DNA of 64,000 nucleotides from Photobacterium sp. GB-56 (lineage in GTDB: Bacteria > Pseudomonadota > Gammaproteobacteria > Enterobacterales > Vibrionaceae). How positions within the stretch are numbered: position 1 is the stretch's first letter; every line of letters starts with the position of its first letter. This document shows, piece by piece, positions 22,574 through 32,290 of the stretch. The notes under the pieces were generated by a model. The model saw nothing but the letters and a program-made list of their open reading frames with translations, was not told the DNA's origin and ran no database searches. The stretch spans positions 1 through 64,000 of the forward strand of contig NZ_PYNW01000006.1 in assembly GCF_003026105.1 (NCBI RefSeq). Direction: 5' to 3'. Made by a program: the position numbers and the translations under genes.

Positions 22574-22888
22574 TCAATCATCATCATGTTGGCAATGTTC
22601 ATGTTGCTTATGATGATCTCTAGCATGATCACAACTTTCATGTCCATTATCGCCATCATAATGATGATTCTCACATCGATGTTGATGTGAATCATGGCGA
22701 TGGTGTCTACACCCTTGGTGATGTGAATCATGGTGTTGGCAATCAGAGCGATGAGAGCACGTGTGATTAGAAGAATCTACGCTATAAGACTCTGCTAACG
22801 CATAGTTTGGCAACAGAAATGACATTAACAATAACAGTACTATTGTAAGACTTTTTTCTCTAATCATGCTTAATACATTCGACTTCAT
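22574..22888 (-). CDS. Secreted His/Cys-rich protein, probable metal binding
   Basis: I do not recognise a named family. A signal peptide (MKSNVLSMIREKS then a Leu-rich core) ends in ALA before Glu33. The mature 72 residues hold 20 His and 6 Cys (44, 50, 60, 72, 86, 99), plus many Asp. A 12-residue repeat is visible: HDSHHQGC (53-60) and HDSHQHRC (65-72). Such composition suggests zinc, nickel or copper binding in the periplasm (inference). A GGGGG stretch before the ATG could serve as ribosome-binding site. The next gene upstream (62 residues, 14-nt gap) has a similar signal sequence, so the two are probably co-expressed. The other reading frames here are shadows of the repeat. Confidence 0.75.
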   Translation of the reverse strand: MKSNVLSMIREKSLTIVLLLLMSFLLPNYALAESYSVDSSNHTCSHRSDCQHHDSHHQGCRHHRHDSHQHRCENHHYDGDNGHESCDHARDHHKQHEHCQHDDD

Positions 22889-22902
22889 AATACCCCCGTT
22901 AA

Positions 22903-23091
22903 TTATTTAAACGTTACTTTATCTGCACCCACTTTCATTCCCTGCAGGCAAAGAATAAAAAACAGCAATTGTTTGATGTCATCACTAGGTACATTGATAA
23001 AATTATTATCAGGAATAAGAAACATTGAAATAAGTAATAAAACACTCGTAATACTATTTTTAGTTAATAATTTTAATAGTAAATTTTTCAT
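22903..23091 (-). CDS. Small membrane or secreted protein of unknown function
   Basis: A 62-residue protein with a hydrophobic N-terminal segment and a short tail that includes a second hydrophobic stretch (LLFFILCLQG). AAGAGA six bases before the ATG is a credible ribosome-binding site. Residues 1-29 align without gaps to the N-terminus of the downstream His-rich protein (12 of 29 identical; shared S-x-T-x-VLLL and F-L-x-P). This suggests a duplicated leader, though hydrophobic signal peptides can converge. Function unknown. Confidence 0.5.
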   Translation of the reverse strand: MKNLLLKLLTKNSITSVLLLISMFLIPDNNFINVPSDDIKQLLFFILCLQGMKVGADKVTFK

Positions 23092-23236
23092 AATAGTTCT
23101 CTTGCCGCTTTATTTATAAAGCAACATCATTAATTAATAACAATCATCACTCATCTATATAATTAAGATGGGATAATTAATTTGTGAAATTAACACTTAC
23201 TTTGAATCCAATTTAGATCCAGAAATAAGCAAACTA

Positions 23237-23629
23237 TTAGGCAATAGGAGGGCGATAAATTGATTTTATAACGGCAAGAACAAGCGACTCTTGAAGATAT
23301 TCAATCGGTAACAGCTTACTGACACGAGTGATAAGCAGCGGAGGAAAAGAGAGTAGATGAAATGGATTACTGCCAGTACGAGGCAGTACTCGACAACATG
23401 AGCACTGTGAACAATCATTACAACTATTCTCACATTGCAAACTACAGTGATGAGATTGTTGAGTAGCCGTTTGCTGGTATTGCAGTTCGCTCTTAATATT
23501 ACTTGCTAAATTAGCAACATTAGAGACTTGAACATTTTGACTCATATACGCAGCATTCACACTACTACTTAACAGTAATATTGCTATAAATAATGCATAT
23601 AATATTTTATGTAATTGAGATAAATACAT
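23237..23629 (-). CDS. Secreted Cys-cluster protein, possible metal-response protein
   Basis: A 130-residue protein with a signal peptide (cleavage likely after VNA, residue 26). The core has a dense HH-C-x3-C-x3-C-x2-C-x2-C-x-C-C cluster (His60-His61, Cys62, 66, 70, 73, 76, 78, 79). The C-terminus ends IYRPPIA. Small secreted Cys/His proteins with an RPP-type tail occur beside copper and heavy-metal efflux genes (CopL/DUF2946-like, from memory). No efflux gene is nearby, so this is only a resemblance. The ribosome-binding site is weak (AAGA). It is the first of three small genes in the same orientation between relA and mazG. Confidence 0.65.
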   Translation of the reverse strand: MYLSQLHKILYALFIAILLLSSSVNAAYMSQNVQVSNVANLASNIKSELQYQQTATQQSHHCSLQCENSCNDCSQCSCCRVLPRTGSNPFHLLSFPPLLITRVSKLLPIEYLQESLVLAVIKSIYRPPIA

Positions 23630-23781
23630 ACTGAGTCTTTATTTTAAAGTTAATAGAATACTATCGGTCTATTATATATGAGTCAACATCAAGTCTTATT
23701 TTAGATCATTAAATTAATAAATTATTCCATTTTAAGATGTGCGCGTTAATAATTACTACTATTCATTATGTCGTAATAAAT

Positions 23782-23807
23782 AAAAAGGGAAGCATATTGC
23801 TCCCCTT
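23782..23807 (-). terminator. relA terminator
   Basis: Minus-strand stem AAGGGGAGCA / TGCTTCCCTT (one G-U) with a three-base loop, followed by TTTTATT, about 25 bp after the relA stop. It insulates the small-protein cluster from relA transcription. Confidence 0.75.
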
Positions 23808-23829
23808 AATTTATATTTTAATCAGTTAA

Positions 23830-26064
23830 TTAACCGTATAAACGTTTAGCCTCGGCAACATCTTTAACTTGTTCGATGCGTTTAAGTACACGTCCCAACA
23901 CTTCTAAATCAGTTAATTCAAGTTCAAAGTCCATGATAGACATTTGCTTTTTATAATCAACTCGGCTTTTCATTCCCGCTACTTTCACTTTTTCATTCAT
24001 TAAAGTATTGGTTAATTCTTTCAATAAGCCATTACGCTCAGAAGCCGTCACACGCACGGTAATGGTATAGTTACCGACAAAACCACCGCCCCAAACCGTA
24101 TCAATAATACGCTCTGGCGCATGATGACGAAGCTCTTCAAGCTGCTCACAATCCATACGGTGAACAGAAATACCACGACCTTGTGTAACAAAACCTTGAA
24201 TATCATCGCCAGGAATAGGCTGACAACAACGCGCAAGGTGAGTCATCAGGTTATCAACACCTTCAACAACAACAGCATCACGTTGCGGTTTTTTGTGGCT
24301 TGTGGCTTGTTTATTACTTGCCTCAGATAGCTTTTCTAAAAGCTGCTGATCTTCTTCTTCAGCTGTTGGTTTATTCACTAGCGCATTAATATGGTTGATC
24401 ACCTGATTAATACGTAAATCACCACTGCCAATCCCCGCATATAGCTCTTCAGGCGATTTCACATTAAAACGTTTTGCCGCATAATATTGCGCATCTTTTA
24501 ATGTTGCATGAATTTTTACCAGCTCAGCTTCTAAGATCTCTTTACCCGCAATAATATTCTTATCACGATCTTGCTTACGGAACCACGCATGCACTTTGGC
24601 ACGAGCACGGCTAGATGTCACAAACCCTAAGTTAGGGTTTAACCAATCTCGTGACGGATTCGGCTCTTTTTGCGTGATGATCTCAACTTGATCACCCATT
24701 TGAAGATGATAAGTGAAAGGAACAATACGCCCTTCTACTTTGGCACCAATACAACGGTGACCCACTTCAGAGTGAATATGATAAGCAAAATCAAGCGGTG
24801 TTGCATTCGATGGCAAGTCAACCACATCCCCTTTAGGAGTGAAAGCATAAACGCGATCATCAAATACCTGACTACGAAGCTCATCGAGCATTTCGCCAGA
24901 ATCTGACATTTCTTCTTGCCATGCTAATAATTTACGCAGCCAATTGATTTTCTCATCATAAGCCGACTGTGCACCGCCTGATGCTGTACCTTCTTTGTAC
25001 TTCCAGTGTGCCGCAACCCCTAATTCAGACTCTTCATGCATTTGCTTAGTACGGATCTGAATTTCAATGGTTTTACCTTCAGGGCCTAACACCACAGTAT
25101 GGATAGACTGGTAACCATTCGGTTTTGGGTTAGCAACATAGTCATCAAACTCTTTCGGTAAGTGACGGTATTTGGTGTGCACCACACCTAATGCGGCGTA
25201 ACAGTCTTGTAGCTCTTCAGCAACAATACGTACCGCTCGAACATCAAAAAGCTCATCAAATTCTAAGCTTTTCTTCTGCATTTTACGCCAAATGCTGTAA
25301 ATATGCTTAGGACGACCTTGTACTTCTGCTTTAATATTTGATGCTTTCATCGCGTCAGATAAATCATCAACAAAATGAGTAATGTAATCTTCACGATCAA
25401 TACGACGCTCAGATAACTGCTTAGCAATTTGCTTGTAGGTATCTGGATGCTGATAACGGAACGCGTAATCTTCAATTTCCCATTTAAGCTGACCAATACC
25501 AAGACGGTTTGCTAATGGTGCATAAATGTTGGCACATTCTTGCGCTGCAGCTCGGCGTACTTCATCTGGCTGATCTTTCACTTCACGTAAATTACAGATA
25601 CGTTCAGCCAATTTAATAACCACGCAACGGAAATCATCCACCATAGAAAGTAGCATGCGACGAATATTATCCACCTGCGCGGCTTGCGCAGTTTCTTCCG
25701 CCGTTGATTTTAACTGGCTGATTGCACACATTTGTTCAACACCTTGAACTAAATGTAAAATTGTCCCGCTATATTCTTCTTTTAACGCTTCATTGCTGTA
25801 ACAACCGCCTTCCACTAATGGGTATAACAAGGCCGCAATTAACGTATCGGCATCCATACTCAAGGTGACAAGGATTTCAACTAACTCACGACCACGCCAC
25901 AACAGTAACGGACCGTTTTCTTGTTCAGCGGCAAGTTCAATACAGCGCTGATATGTTCCTTCTATCCGACTCGATACTTTTGCATCTTGACGTAAACTCT
26001 CGACCCACGAGACAAGCTCAAATGTGGTATTTTCCTTTAAATGCGCACCGCGAACTGCGACCAT
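23830..26064 (-). CDS. relA: GTP pyrophosphokinase RelA
   Basis: Ribosome-associated (p)ppGpp synthetase of the stringent response. The pseudo-hydrolase region reads ALLYPLVEGG in place of the HD motif of SpoT, so it should only synthesise. The synthetase domain includes NPKPNGYQSIHT and EIQIRT. A TGS domain (VYAFTPKGDVVDLP), a zinc-finger-like region (CCQPIPGD) and a C-terminal ACT domain follow. The length of 744 residues is standard. It lies downstream of rlmD by 68 nt, as in E. coli. It is probably relevant to the GC-rich discriminator of the tRNA promoter in this window. Confidence 0.98.
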   Translation of the reverse strand: MVAVRGAHLKENTTFELVSWVESLRQDAKVSSRIEGTYQRCIELAAEQENGPLLLWRGRELVEILVTLSMDADTLIAALLYPLVEGGCYSNEALKEEYSGTILHLVQGVEQMCAISQLKSTAEETAQAAQVDNIRRMLLSMVDDFRCVVIKLAERICNLREVKDQPDEVRRAAAQECANIYAPLANRLGIGQLKWEIEDYAFRYQHPDTYKQIAKQLSERRIDREDYITHFVDDLSDAMKASNIKAEVQGRPKHIYSIWRKMQKKSLEFDELFDVRAVRIVAEELQDCYAALGVVHTKYRHLPKEFDDYVANPKPNGYQSIHTVVLGPEGKTIEIQIRTKQMHEESELGVAAHWKYKEGTASGGAQSAYDEKINWLRKLLAWQEEMSDSGEMLDELRSQVFDDRVYAFTPKGDVVDLPSNATPLDFAYHIHSEVGHRCIGAKVEGRIVPFTYHLQMGDQVEIITQKEPNPSRDWLNPNLGFVTSSRARAKVHAWFRKQDRDKNIIAGKEILEAELVKIHATLKDAQYYAAKRFNVKSPEELYAGIGSGDLRINQVINHINALVNKPTAEEEDQQLLEKLSEASNKQATSHKKPQRDAVVVEGVDNLMTHLARCCQPIPGDDIQGFVTQGRGISVHRMDCEQLEELRHHAPERIIDTVWGGGFVGNYTITVRVTASERNGLLKELTNTLMNEKVKVAGMKSRVDYKKQMSIMDFELELTDLEVLGRVLKRIEQVKDVAEAKRLYG

Positions 26065-26132
26065 GTTTCTATCCTGTTTTCTCTGAATACCGATGATTGT
26101 CTTACATCACATTACTATTTTTTTTATGGTGA

Positions 26133-27455
26133 TTAGCTTTTAACAAACAACGCCATTGATTCTAAATGCCCTGTATGAGGGAACATATCCATCATACCAA
26201 GACGTGCCAACTTATACCCTTGCTGCAACAACATTTGACTATCACGAGCCAATGTTGCTGGATTACATGATACATAAACCACTTTGCTTGGCGCTAAATT
26301 TACAATATGTTGCATCACACCAGCCGCCCCAGCTCGTGCCGGGTCTAATAAAATCTTATCAAATTGCTCTTGCGCCCACACTAGTTTCGTTACATCTTCA
26401 TCCAAGTTTGCTTGATAAAAAGTTGCGTTATCTAGACCATTTGCTGCCGCATTAGCAGTCGCTCGCGCGACCATATCATCAACACCTTCCACGCCGACTA
26501 CCGCTTTCGCTCGTCTTGCTAGCGGAAGGCTGAAATTGCCTAGCCCACAGAATAAATCGAGTACCCTATCCTGCGGCTGAATATCAAGCCAATTTATCGC
26601 TTGCTCAACCATTTTTACGTTTACGTCTCGATTAACCTGAATAAAATCTTTTGGTGAGAACGTCAGTCTTACATCGTCAATATCGTAGTACGGCTCCTCA
26701 CCTAACACATGGTCAAGCTCATCTGACGACGGCGCTAAAAATAGCATCAATGCATGTTCAGTAGCGAAAGCTTTAATCGCTGCGAGATCGTTGTCATTGA
26801 ATGGCTGCAAATGACGAATTAACAATACGCGACCATTATCTGCATTAACCAATTCTATATGGCCAACATGTTTACGTCCTTTAAGGTTGCTTAACAGTTC
26901 ACGTAATGGCGGTAACAAATCATTAAGTGTGGTCGCCAAAACAGGACAAGCATTCACATCAACGATGTCTTTACTCTGTTTTTTACGAAAGCCAAATACC
27001 ATTTTGCCATTAGGTAGCATACGGACACTAAAACGTGCACAGCGACGATAATGTTCACTTTGCCCAACAATAGGCTCAACTTGTGAGGCATCATCTTTTT
27101 CTGTGATCGCAAATTTCGCCATCAATTCACTTAGCGCCTGTTGTTTGGCGATAACTTGACCTTGGTGGGATAAATGTTGCAAGTTACAACCGCCACACTG
27201 GTCATAGATTGGACAATGAGGTTTAATACGCGCAGCACTGTCTTTTAAACGTTTGATCACGCGAGCTCGGGCATAATTTTTTTTGTCTTCCGTCAATTGC
27301 ACAACAACGGTTTCATCGGGTAATGCACCATCAATGAAAACAGGTTTGTTGTTCAAATGGCCGATGCCAGCGCCGATATGATCTAAACGGCTGATAGTTA
27401 TTTCTTTATGCTTCGTATCAGTTTTACGTTTTTGAGGCTTAAAAAAGCGTGCCAT
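26133..27455 (-). CDS. rlmD: 23S rRNA m5U1939 methyltransferase RlmD
   Basis: SAM-dependent methyltransferase with an N-terminal TRAM domain. The Fe-S cluster ligands Cys81, Cys87, Cys90 (CPIYDQCGGC) match E. coli numbering, with Cys170 as the probable fourth. The SAM site is VLDLFCGLGNFSLPLA. The catalytic Cys lies in VSCNPATLARD near the C-terminus. The length of 440 residues fits. It diverges from barA across about 120 bp and precedes relA, the same barA/rlmD/relA order as in enteric bacteria. Confidence 0.97.
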   Translation of the reverse strand: MARFFKPQKRKTDTKHKEITISRLDHIGAGIGHLNNKPVFIDGALPDETVVVQLTEDKKNYARARVIKRLKDSAARIKPHCPIYDQCGGCNLQHLSHQGQVIAKQQALSELMAKFAITEKDDASQVEPIVGQSEHYRRCARFSVRMLPNGKMVFGFRKKQSKDIVDVNACPVLATTLNDLLPPLRELLSNLKGRKHVGHIELVNADNGRVLLIRHLQPFNDNDLAAIKAFATEHALMLFLAPSSDELDHVLGEEPYYDIDDVRLTFSPKDFIQVNRDVNVKMVEQAINWLDIQPQDRVLDLFCGLGNFSLPLARRAKAVVGVEGVDDMVARATANAAANGLDNATFYQANLDEDVTKLVWAQEQFDKILLDPARAGAAGVMQHIVNLAPSKVVYVSCNPATLARDSQMLLQQGYKLARLGMMDMFPHTGHLESMALFVKS

Positions 27456-27575
27456 AAAATTTTGCTCACTGTTCAGGCATTGAGTATTTGTCGAACAGCA
27501 CTGATTTATTTAATCTAGTGCTACTGATGGGAGCCAATTCTCCCACAGATTTATCTGCTTGTAATTAAGAGAACC

Positions 27576-30365
27576 ATGACCAGATATGGACTTCGTGCCA
27601 GAGTATTTACTCTGACATTAGCACCTACACTTATTATTGGCTTATTATTAAGCGCTTTTTTCACCATGAGCCGTTATCAGGATCTAGAACATCAGCTGAT
27701 TTCTACAGGTGCAAGTATCATCGAGCCGTTAGCTATTTCAGCGGAATACGGCATGACAGAAAAAAACCGAGAAGCAATTCGTCGGTTGATTGGTTATACC
27801 CATAGAAAACATTCCGACATCATCCGCAGCATCGCGGTGTTTGATAACCATAACCATATTTTTGCCACATCTAACTTTCACCGTAATTTTGATTCCTTCA
27901 TGTACCCAAAGGGCAAACCTATTCCTCGGCTACTGGATACCCAGTTAACCGATAACACCTTAATATTACGCGCGCCCATTCTTACCGAAGGTCAATTTGG
28001 AACGAATGTTGGTAGCGATGTTCGTGGTAAAGCCCTCGGCTATATCGCTATCGAGCTGGATCTCAGCACGCTACGTCTACAACAATACCAAGAAGTATTT
28101 ACCGCCTTAATGGTGTTATTACTGGGCTTAACCCTGTCATCATTGTTTGCGTATCGCTTGATGCAAGACGTGACACAACCCATTTCTCATATGATCAGTG
28201 TGGTAGATAGGATCCGTCGCGGCCACCTTGATATTCGAATTGAAGGCCGATTGTTGGGCGAATTAGATACCCTGAAAAACGGTATTAATGCTATGGCAAT
28301 TTCGTTGTCGGAATACCACATTGAAATGCAACAAAGTATCGATCAAGCAACATCCGATCTACGTGAAACCTTAGAACAGCTAGAAATTCAAAACGTTGAA
28401 TTAGATATTGCGAAAAAGCGTGCGCAGGAAGCGGCACGGGTGAAATCAGAGTTTTTAGCCAATATGTCTCATGAGCTCCGCACTCCGCTAAATGGGGTCA
28501 TTGGCTTTACCCGACAAATGCTCAAAACCAAACTGAATACTAGCCAGAAAGATTACCTATTAACGATTGAGAATTCAGCCAACAACCTGCTGACCATCAT
28601 CAATGACATTCTCGATTTCTCGAAGCTCGAAGCGGGTAAACTGTTACTGGAAAACATTCCTTTCGACTTTACAGATTCACTCGATGAAGTCATGCGCTTA
28701 CTTGCACCAAGTGCCCACGAAAAAGGCCTAGAGCTGACACTGAAGATTGACGATCGTATTCCAGCAGGCTTAATTGGTGACCCATTACGTATTCAGCAAG
28801 TGGTCACTAACTTAATTGGTAATGCCGTTAAGTTTACCGAGCATGGCAATATTGATGTCTCTGTCGAGTTAAAATCCGAAGTCGATAATAATATCGCCCT
28901 GCAATTTATGGTCCGCGATACTGGTATTGGTATTTCAGAGCGTCAGCAAGCGCAATTATTCCAAGCATTTAGCCAAGCCGACGCCAGTATTTCTCGCCGT
29001 TATGGCGGTACAGGATTAGGTCTAGTGATCACCCAGAAACTGGTAAGTCAAATGGGCGGTGAAGTGAGCTTAACTAGTCGCTTACACCAAGGCTCGACCT
29101 TCTGGTTCACCATCAAAATGAACAAAACAGATCTACCTGTATCACAGCCTATTGATACCACTTCACTTGAAGGTAAGTCATTACTTCTGGTTGAGGCCAA
29201 CATGCAAGCAGCATCAGTGATACAGCAACGTCTAATGTTAGCAGGCGTACATGTTACTTACCGCGCTTCTATGCCTGATGATATTGATCACCATGACTTC
29301 GCTCTATTGTGTTTATCGCCGGGTGAGCAGCCACCACTGCCAGTCATACTCAATGATGTATTTAAAGCAGAGCAAACCGCTGAAAAGGTCTTGGTTTGCT
29401 TACCGACAACAGAACTTGCGTTATCAGAAAAACTGACCCAAACAGGTGTGTCGGCCTGTCTAGGTAAACCGCTGGCGCAACGTAAACTGTTTGAAGCACT
29501 CTGCGATAATGATGATGAGCAGCAAAGTGAATTAGAAGTACCTTTATTACCCACCACTACCGAAACACTACAACCACTAACGGTGATGGCGGTTGATGAT
29601 AACCCAGCGAACTTAAAACTGATCTCTGCACTACTTGGTGAACGAGTGGAAACCGTTATTACCGCAACCGGTGGTAAAAAAGCGGTTGAATATGCTCAAA
29701 GTAAAGCCTTTGATTTGATCTTTATGGATATTCAAATGCCGGAAATGGATGGCGTGACAGCCTGTCAGAAAATCCATGAAACAGCACTTAATAAAAATAC
29801 CCCAGTGATTGCTGTTACCGCTCATGCTATGGCAGGTGAGCGCGAGCGCTTAATCAATGCAGGTATGGATGATTACCTCACCAAACCGATTGAAGAGCAG
29901 ATTCTGCAGCAAATTTTAGCAAAATGGATTGCCCCAACCACACCGCAAGCAACGCCACCATCTGTAAACAGAATGCCAGTGACGCTTGAAGGACAAGTTA
30001 ATGATGTCGCTCCAGTAATAAACAATAACCACGTTAGTTTTGATTGGGATTTAGCGTTAAAACAAGCGGCAGGAAAAGAAGATTTAGCCTATGACATGCT
30101 GCAAATGCTGCTTGATTTCATGCCTGAGGTAGAAATGCTGGTAAATGAAGCACTGGATGGGAAAGATGTTGAACTCTGGCCACCGATTCATAAATTACAC
30201 GGTAGCTGCGCTTACAGCGGTGTTCCACGCCTGAAGAATTTATGTTTGGAAATTGAAACCGCACTTAAGGCTAATGCAACCCTGTCCAATATTGAACCAG
30301 AGCTATTAGAGCTGGTTGATGAAATGGATAACATTGTCAAAGCGTCTAAAGACTATCGAAACTAA
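27576..30365 (+). CDS. barA: Hybrid sensor histidine kinase BarA
   Basis: Inner-membrane sensor that phosphorylates UvrY and thereby turns on CsrA-sequestering RNAs. It has a membrane helix near 10-30, a periplasmic domain to about 172, a second helix at about 173-193 and HAMP at about 194-246. The HisKA phospho-His is His299 in NMSHELRTP. The HATPase domain spans about 400-515. A degenerate receiver (about 533-645) lacks its Asp. An active receiver has Asp718 in FMDIQMPEMDG. A C-terminal HPt follows, with His872 in HKLHGS. The full phosphorelay is intact. The 929 residues compare with 918 in E. coli. The cognate regulator is not in the window. Confidence 0.97.
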   Translation: MTRYGLRARVFTLTLAPTLIIGLLLSAFFTMSRYQDLEHQLISTGASIIEPLAISAEYGMTEKNREAIRRLIGYTHRKHSDIIRSIAVFDNHNHIFATSNFHRNFDSFMYPKGKPIPRLLDTQLTDNTLILRAPILTEGQFGTNVGSDVRGKALGYIAIELDLSTLRLQQYQEVFTALMVLLLGLTLSSLFAYRLMQDVTQPISHMISVVDRIRRGHLDIRIEGRLLGELDTLKNGINAMAISLSEYHIEMQQSIDQATSDLRETLEQLEIQNVELDIAKKRAQEAARVKSEFLANMSHELRTPLNGVIGFTRQMLKTKLNTSQKDYLLTIENSANNLLTIINDILDFSKLEAGKLLLENIPFDFTDSLDEVMRLLAPSAHEKGLELTLKIDDRIPAGLIGDPLRIQQVVTNLIGNAVKFTEHGNIDVSVELKSEVDNNIALQFMVRDTGIGISERQQAQLFQAFSQADASISRRYGGTGLGLVITQKLVSQMGGEVSLTSRLHQGSTFWFTIKMNKTDLPVSQPIDTTSLEGKSLLLVEANMQAASVIQQRLMLAGVHVTYRASMPDDIDHHDFALLCLSPGEQPPLPVILNDVFKAEQTAEKVLVCLPTTELALSEKLTQTGVSACLGKPLAQRKLFEALCDNDDEQQSELEVPLLPTTTETLQPLTVMAVDDNPANLKLISALLGERVETVITATGGKKAVEYAQSKAFDLIFMDIQMPEMDGVTACQKIHETALNKNTPVIAVTAHAMAGERERLINAGMDDYLTKPIEEQILQQILAKWIAPTTPQATPPSVNRMPVTLEGQVNDVAPVINNNHVSFDWDLALKQAAGKEDLAYDMLQMLLDFMPEVEMLVNEALDGKDVELWPPIHKLHGSCAYSGVPRLKNLCLEIETALKANATLSNIEPELLELVDEMDNIVKASKDYRN

Positions 30366-30400
30366 CCCGTTTTTGTTTTAAAACAGATAAGCTAACGATC

Positions 30401-30435
30401 AAAAAAGCGGTAGATATATTATCTACCGCTTTTTA
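30401..30435. terminator. Bidirectional terminator between barA and acpS
   Basis: Stem AAAAGCGGTAGATA / TATCTACCGCTTTT with a three- to four-base loop and A/T tracts on both sides, between convergent genes. Confidence 0.9.
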
Positions 30436-30463
30436 TTTATTAACGTGAAAAACGAATCACGAT

Positions 30464-30844
30464 TCAACGTTCTAAAATGACCGTTGCAACAGCATAATGA
30501 CGCTCATCAGCAATGGTAAGGTGAACATGATTCACGCCCATTGCTTGCGCTAGTTCATTTGCTTTACCTGATAAGCTCAGTAATGGCTTACCACGCTCAT
30601 CATTTTTAACCGTAAAATCATGGAAAGAGACGCCACACGCAATACCGGTACCGAGTGCTTTTGATGCTGCTTCTTTTACCGCAAAACGTTTTGCTAAAAA
30701 GCGCCCTTTTAGCTTCAATTGCTGAAACTGTTCAAGCTCAGAGCTAGACAGTATTTTCTGGGCGAACGCATCACCTGAGCGAGCAAAGACTTTTTCGACT
30801 CGCTCAATTTCAGCAATATCAGTCCCTAAACCAACAATCGCCAT
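30464..30844 (-). CDS. acpS: Holo-[acyl-carrier-protein] synthase
   Basis: Transfers 4'-phosphopantetheine from CoA to acyl carrier protein. The N-terminal [13 protein letters not shown] motif and the [16 protein letters not shown] motif supply the Mg2+ and CoA site. The length of 126 residues is typical. Its start overlaps the pdxJ stop by one base (TAATG), and it is the last gene of the lepA/lepB-to-acpS run, ending at a shared terminator. Confidence 0.98.
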   Translation of the reverse strand: MAIVGLGTDIAEIERVEKVFARSGDAFAQKILSSSELEQFQQLKLKGRFLAKRFAVKEAASKALGTGIACGVSFHDFTVKNDERGKPLLSLSGKANELAQAMGVNHVHLTIADERHYAVATVILER

Positions 30845-31575
30845 TAACCACGCGCTTCCTGCATTAGCAAACGCATATCAGCCACTGACTTTTCTAACCC
30901 ATCAAACATTGCTCGTCCCATAATAGAATGACCAATGTTAAGTTCATACAGCTCTGGCAATGCCGCTATCGGCTTAACATTGTGATAAGTTAAACCATGT
31001 CCTGCATTTACTTTAATACCTAAATTGTGAGCGTAGCTTGCACCTGCAGCAATCTTCTTCAGCTCATCCGATTGTGCCTCTTCGGTTGTCGCTTCTGCGT
31101 ATTGCCCAGTATGAAGCTCAATAAACGGTGCGCCACATGCATGAGCTGCATCAATTTGCGCGCGATCAGCATCAATGAAAAGTGACACTTTGATCCCAGC
31201 AGCTGTAAGTTTTTCTGTTGCCGCTTTTACTTTTTCAAGTTGACCTGCGACATCTAGACCACCTTCTGTGGTTAACTCTTCACGCTTTTCTGGTACTAAG
31301 CAAACATATTCAGGCTTAACATCTAACGCAATTGCCACCATTTCATCAGTGACGGCCATTTCTAAATTCATGCGAGTTTGGATCGTCTCACGTAAAATAC
31401 TCACATCACGATCATTAATGTGACGACGATCTTCACGCAAATGAATAGTGATGCCATCAGCGCCTGCTCGCTCGGCTACTTCTGCAGCATGAACAGGATC
31501 TGGGTAACGTGTACCACGTGCATTACGTAATGTCGCAATATGATCGATGTTCACGCCAAGTAATATATTGTTCAT
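30844..31575 (-). CDS. pdxJ: Pyridoxine 5'-phosphate synthase
   Basis: Last ring-forming step of pyridoxal phosphate synthesis, condensing 1-deoxyxylulose 5-phosphate with 3-amino-2-oxopropyl phosphate. The N-terminal [17 protein letters not shown] signature and the later [10 protein letters not shown] and [10 protein letters not shown] loops define the TIM barrel. The length is 243 residues. It overlaps recO by 4 nt. Epd at the right end of the window and SerA both belong to the same PLP route (deoxyxylulose-dependent). Confidence 0.98.
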   Translation of the reverse strand: MNNILLGVNIDHIATLRNARGTRYPDPVHAAEVAERAGADGITIHLREDRRHINDRDVSILRETIQTRMNLEMAVTDEMVAIALDVKPEYVCLVPEKREELTTEGGLDVAGQLEKVKAATEKLTAAGIKVSLFIDADRAQIDAAHACGAPFIELHTGQYAEATTEEAQSDELKKIAAGASYAHNLGIKVNAGHGLTYHNVKPIAALPELYELNIGHSIMGRAMFDGLEKSVADMRLLMQEARG

Positions 31576-32282
31576 GTTCCGATTCTCCTTCCTCGCGGGA
31601 TAAACAATTCCCGGCTTTTTAATGGCTTAGAACCAAGATACGGTTTTAATGCCATCCTTGTAAATCGTTTTGCTGCCCGCAACTGCTCTGGGGTTTCAAA
31701 TCGCCTCGCAGCAATGGCTTTTAATTCATTACCACGAAAGGTTAATAAACCAATTTTCATTGAAGCAATAAACCCCTGCTGCTCGCGATAGTTATAGGTC
31801 ATATCATCTTCAACACTTAATCCACTACCAGCGCAATGCAGAAAATCAATCCCGTAGCCTAGATGATGTAGCAGAGAAAGCTCGAAGCGGCGCAAAGCAG
31901 GCTCTGGGTTATCCGCTTGTGCTAGCTCTCTAAGCACATTCAAATAATCCAGAAACAACTGTGGGTAAGGGGTATGGTTGCCCAATACACGTACCAGTAT
32001 TTCATTCACATACATTGCTGAATATAAAATATAGCTGCGTAAGGGTAAACCTATACTGATAGGTTCGGCATGAGTAAGAACAGGCATCGCACCTTTACCA
32101 CTCCACTTCATAAATAAGGGAGTAAAAGGTTGGAGTGTGCCTTTTAGATTAGAACGTTTACGGCGAGCGCCTTTAGAAAGAAGAGTAAGACGGCCATGAT
32201 CCTCGCTAAATACATCAAGGATCAGGCTCGTCTCACTATAGGGACGAGAATGAAGGACAAAACAACGCTGTAGCCCTTCCAT
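31572..32282 (-). CDS. recO: DNA repair protein RecO
   Basis: Loads RecA on SSB-coated gaps together with RecR. An N-terminal OB fold ([21 protein letters not shown]) is followed by the helical domain ([14 protein letters not shown]). The product is 236 residues. The four-Cys zinc finger found in some RecO proteins is not seen, as in E. coli. It lies 8 nt after era and overlaps pdxJ, the conserved era-recO-pdxJ order. Confidence 0.96.
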   Translation of the reverse strand: MEGLQRCFVLHSRPYSETSLILDVFSEDHGRLTLLSKGARRKRSNLKGTLQPFTPLFMKWSGKGAMPVLTHAEPISIGLPLRSYILYSAMYVNEILVRVLGNHTPYPQLFLDYLNVLRELAQADNPEPALRRFELSLLHHLGYGIDFLHCAGSGLSVEDDMTYNYREQQGFIASMKIGLLTFRGNELKAIAARRFETPEQLRAAKRFTRMALKPYLGSKPLKSRELFIPRGRRIGT

Positions 32283-32290
32283 TACTACCC

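Noticed and set aside
22549-22731. Met/Ile-rich 60-codon frame on the minus strand
   Set aside because: It is the alternative frame of the His-rich repeat (CAT read as ATG/ATC), with no ribosome-binding site of its own.
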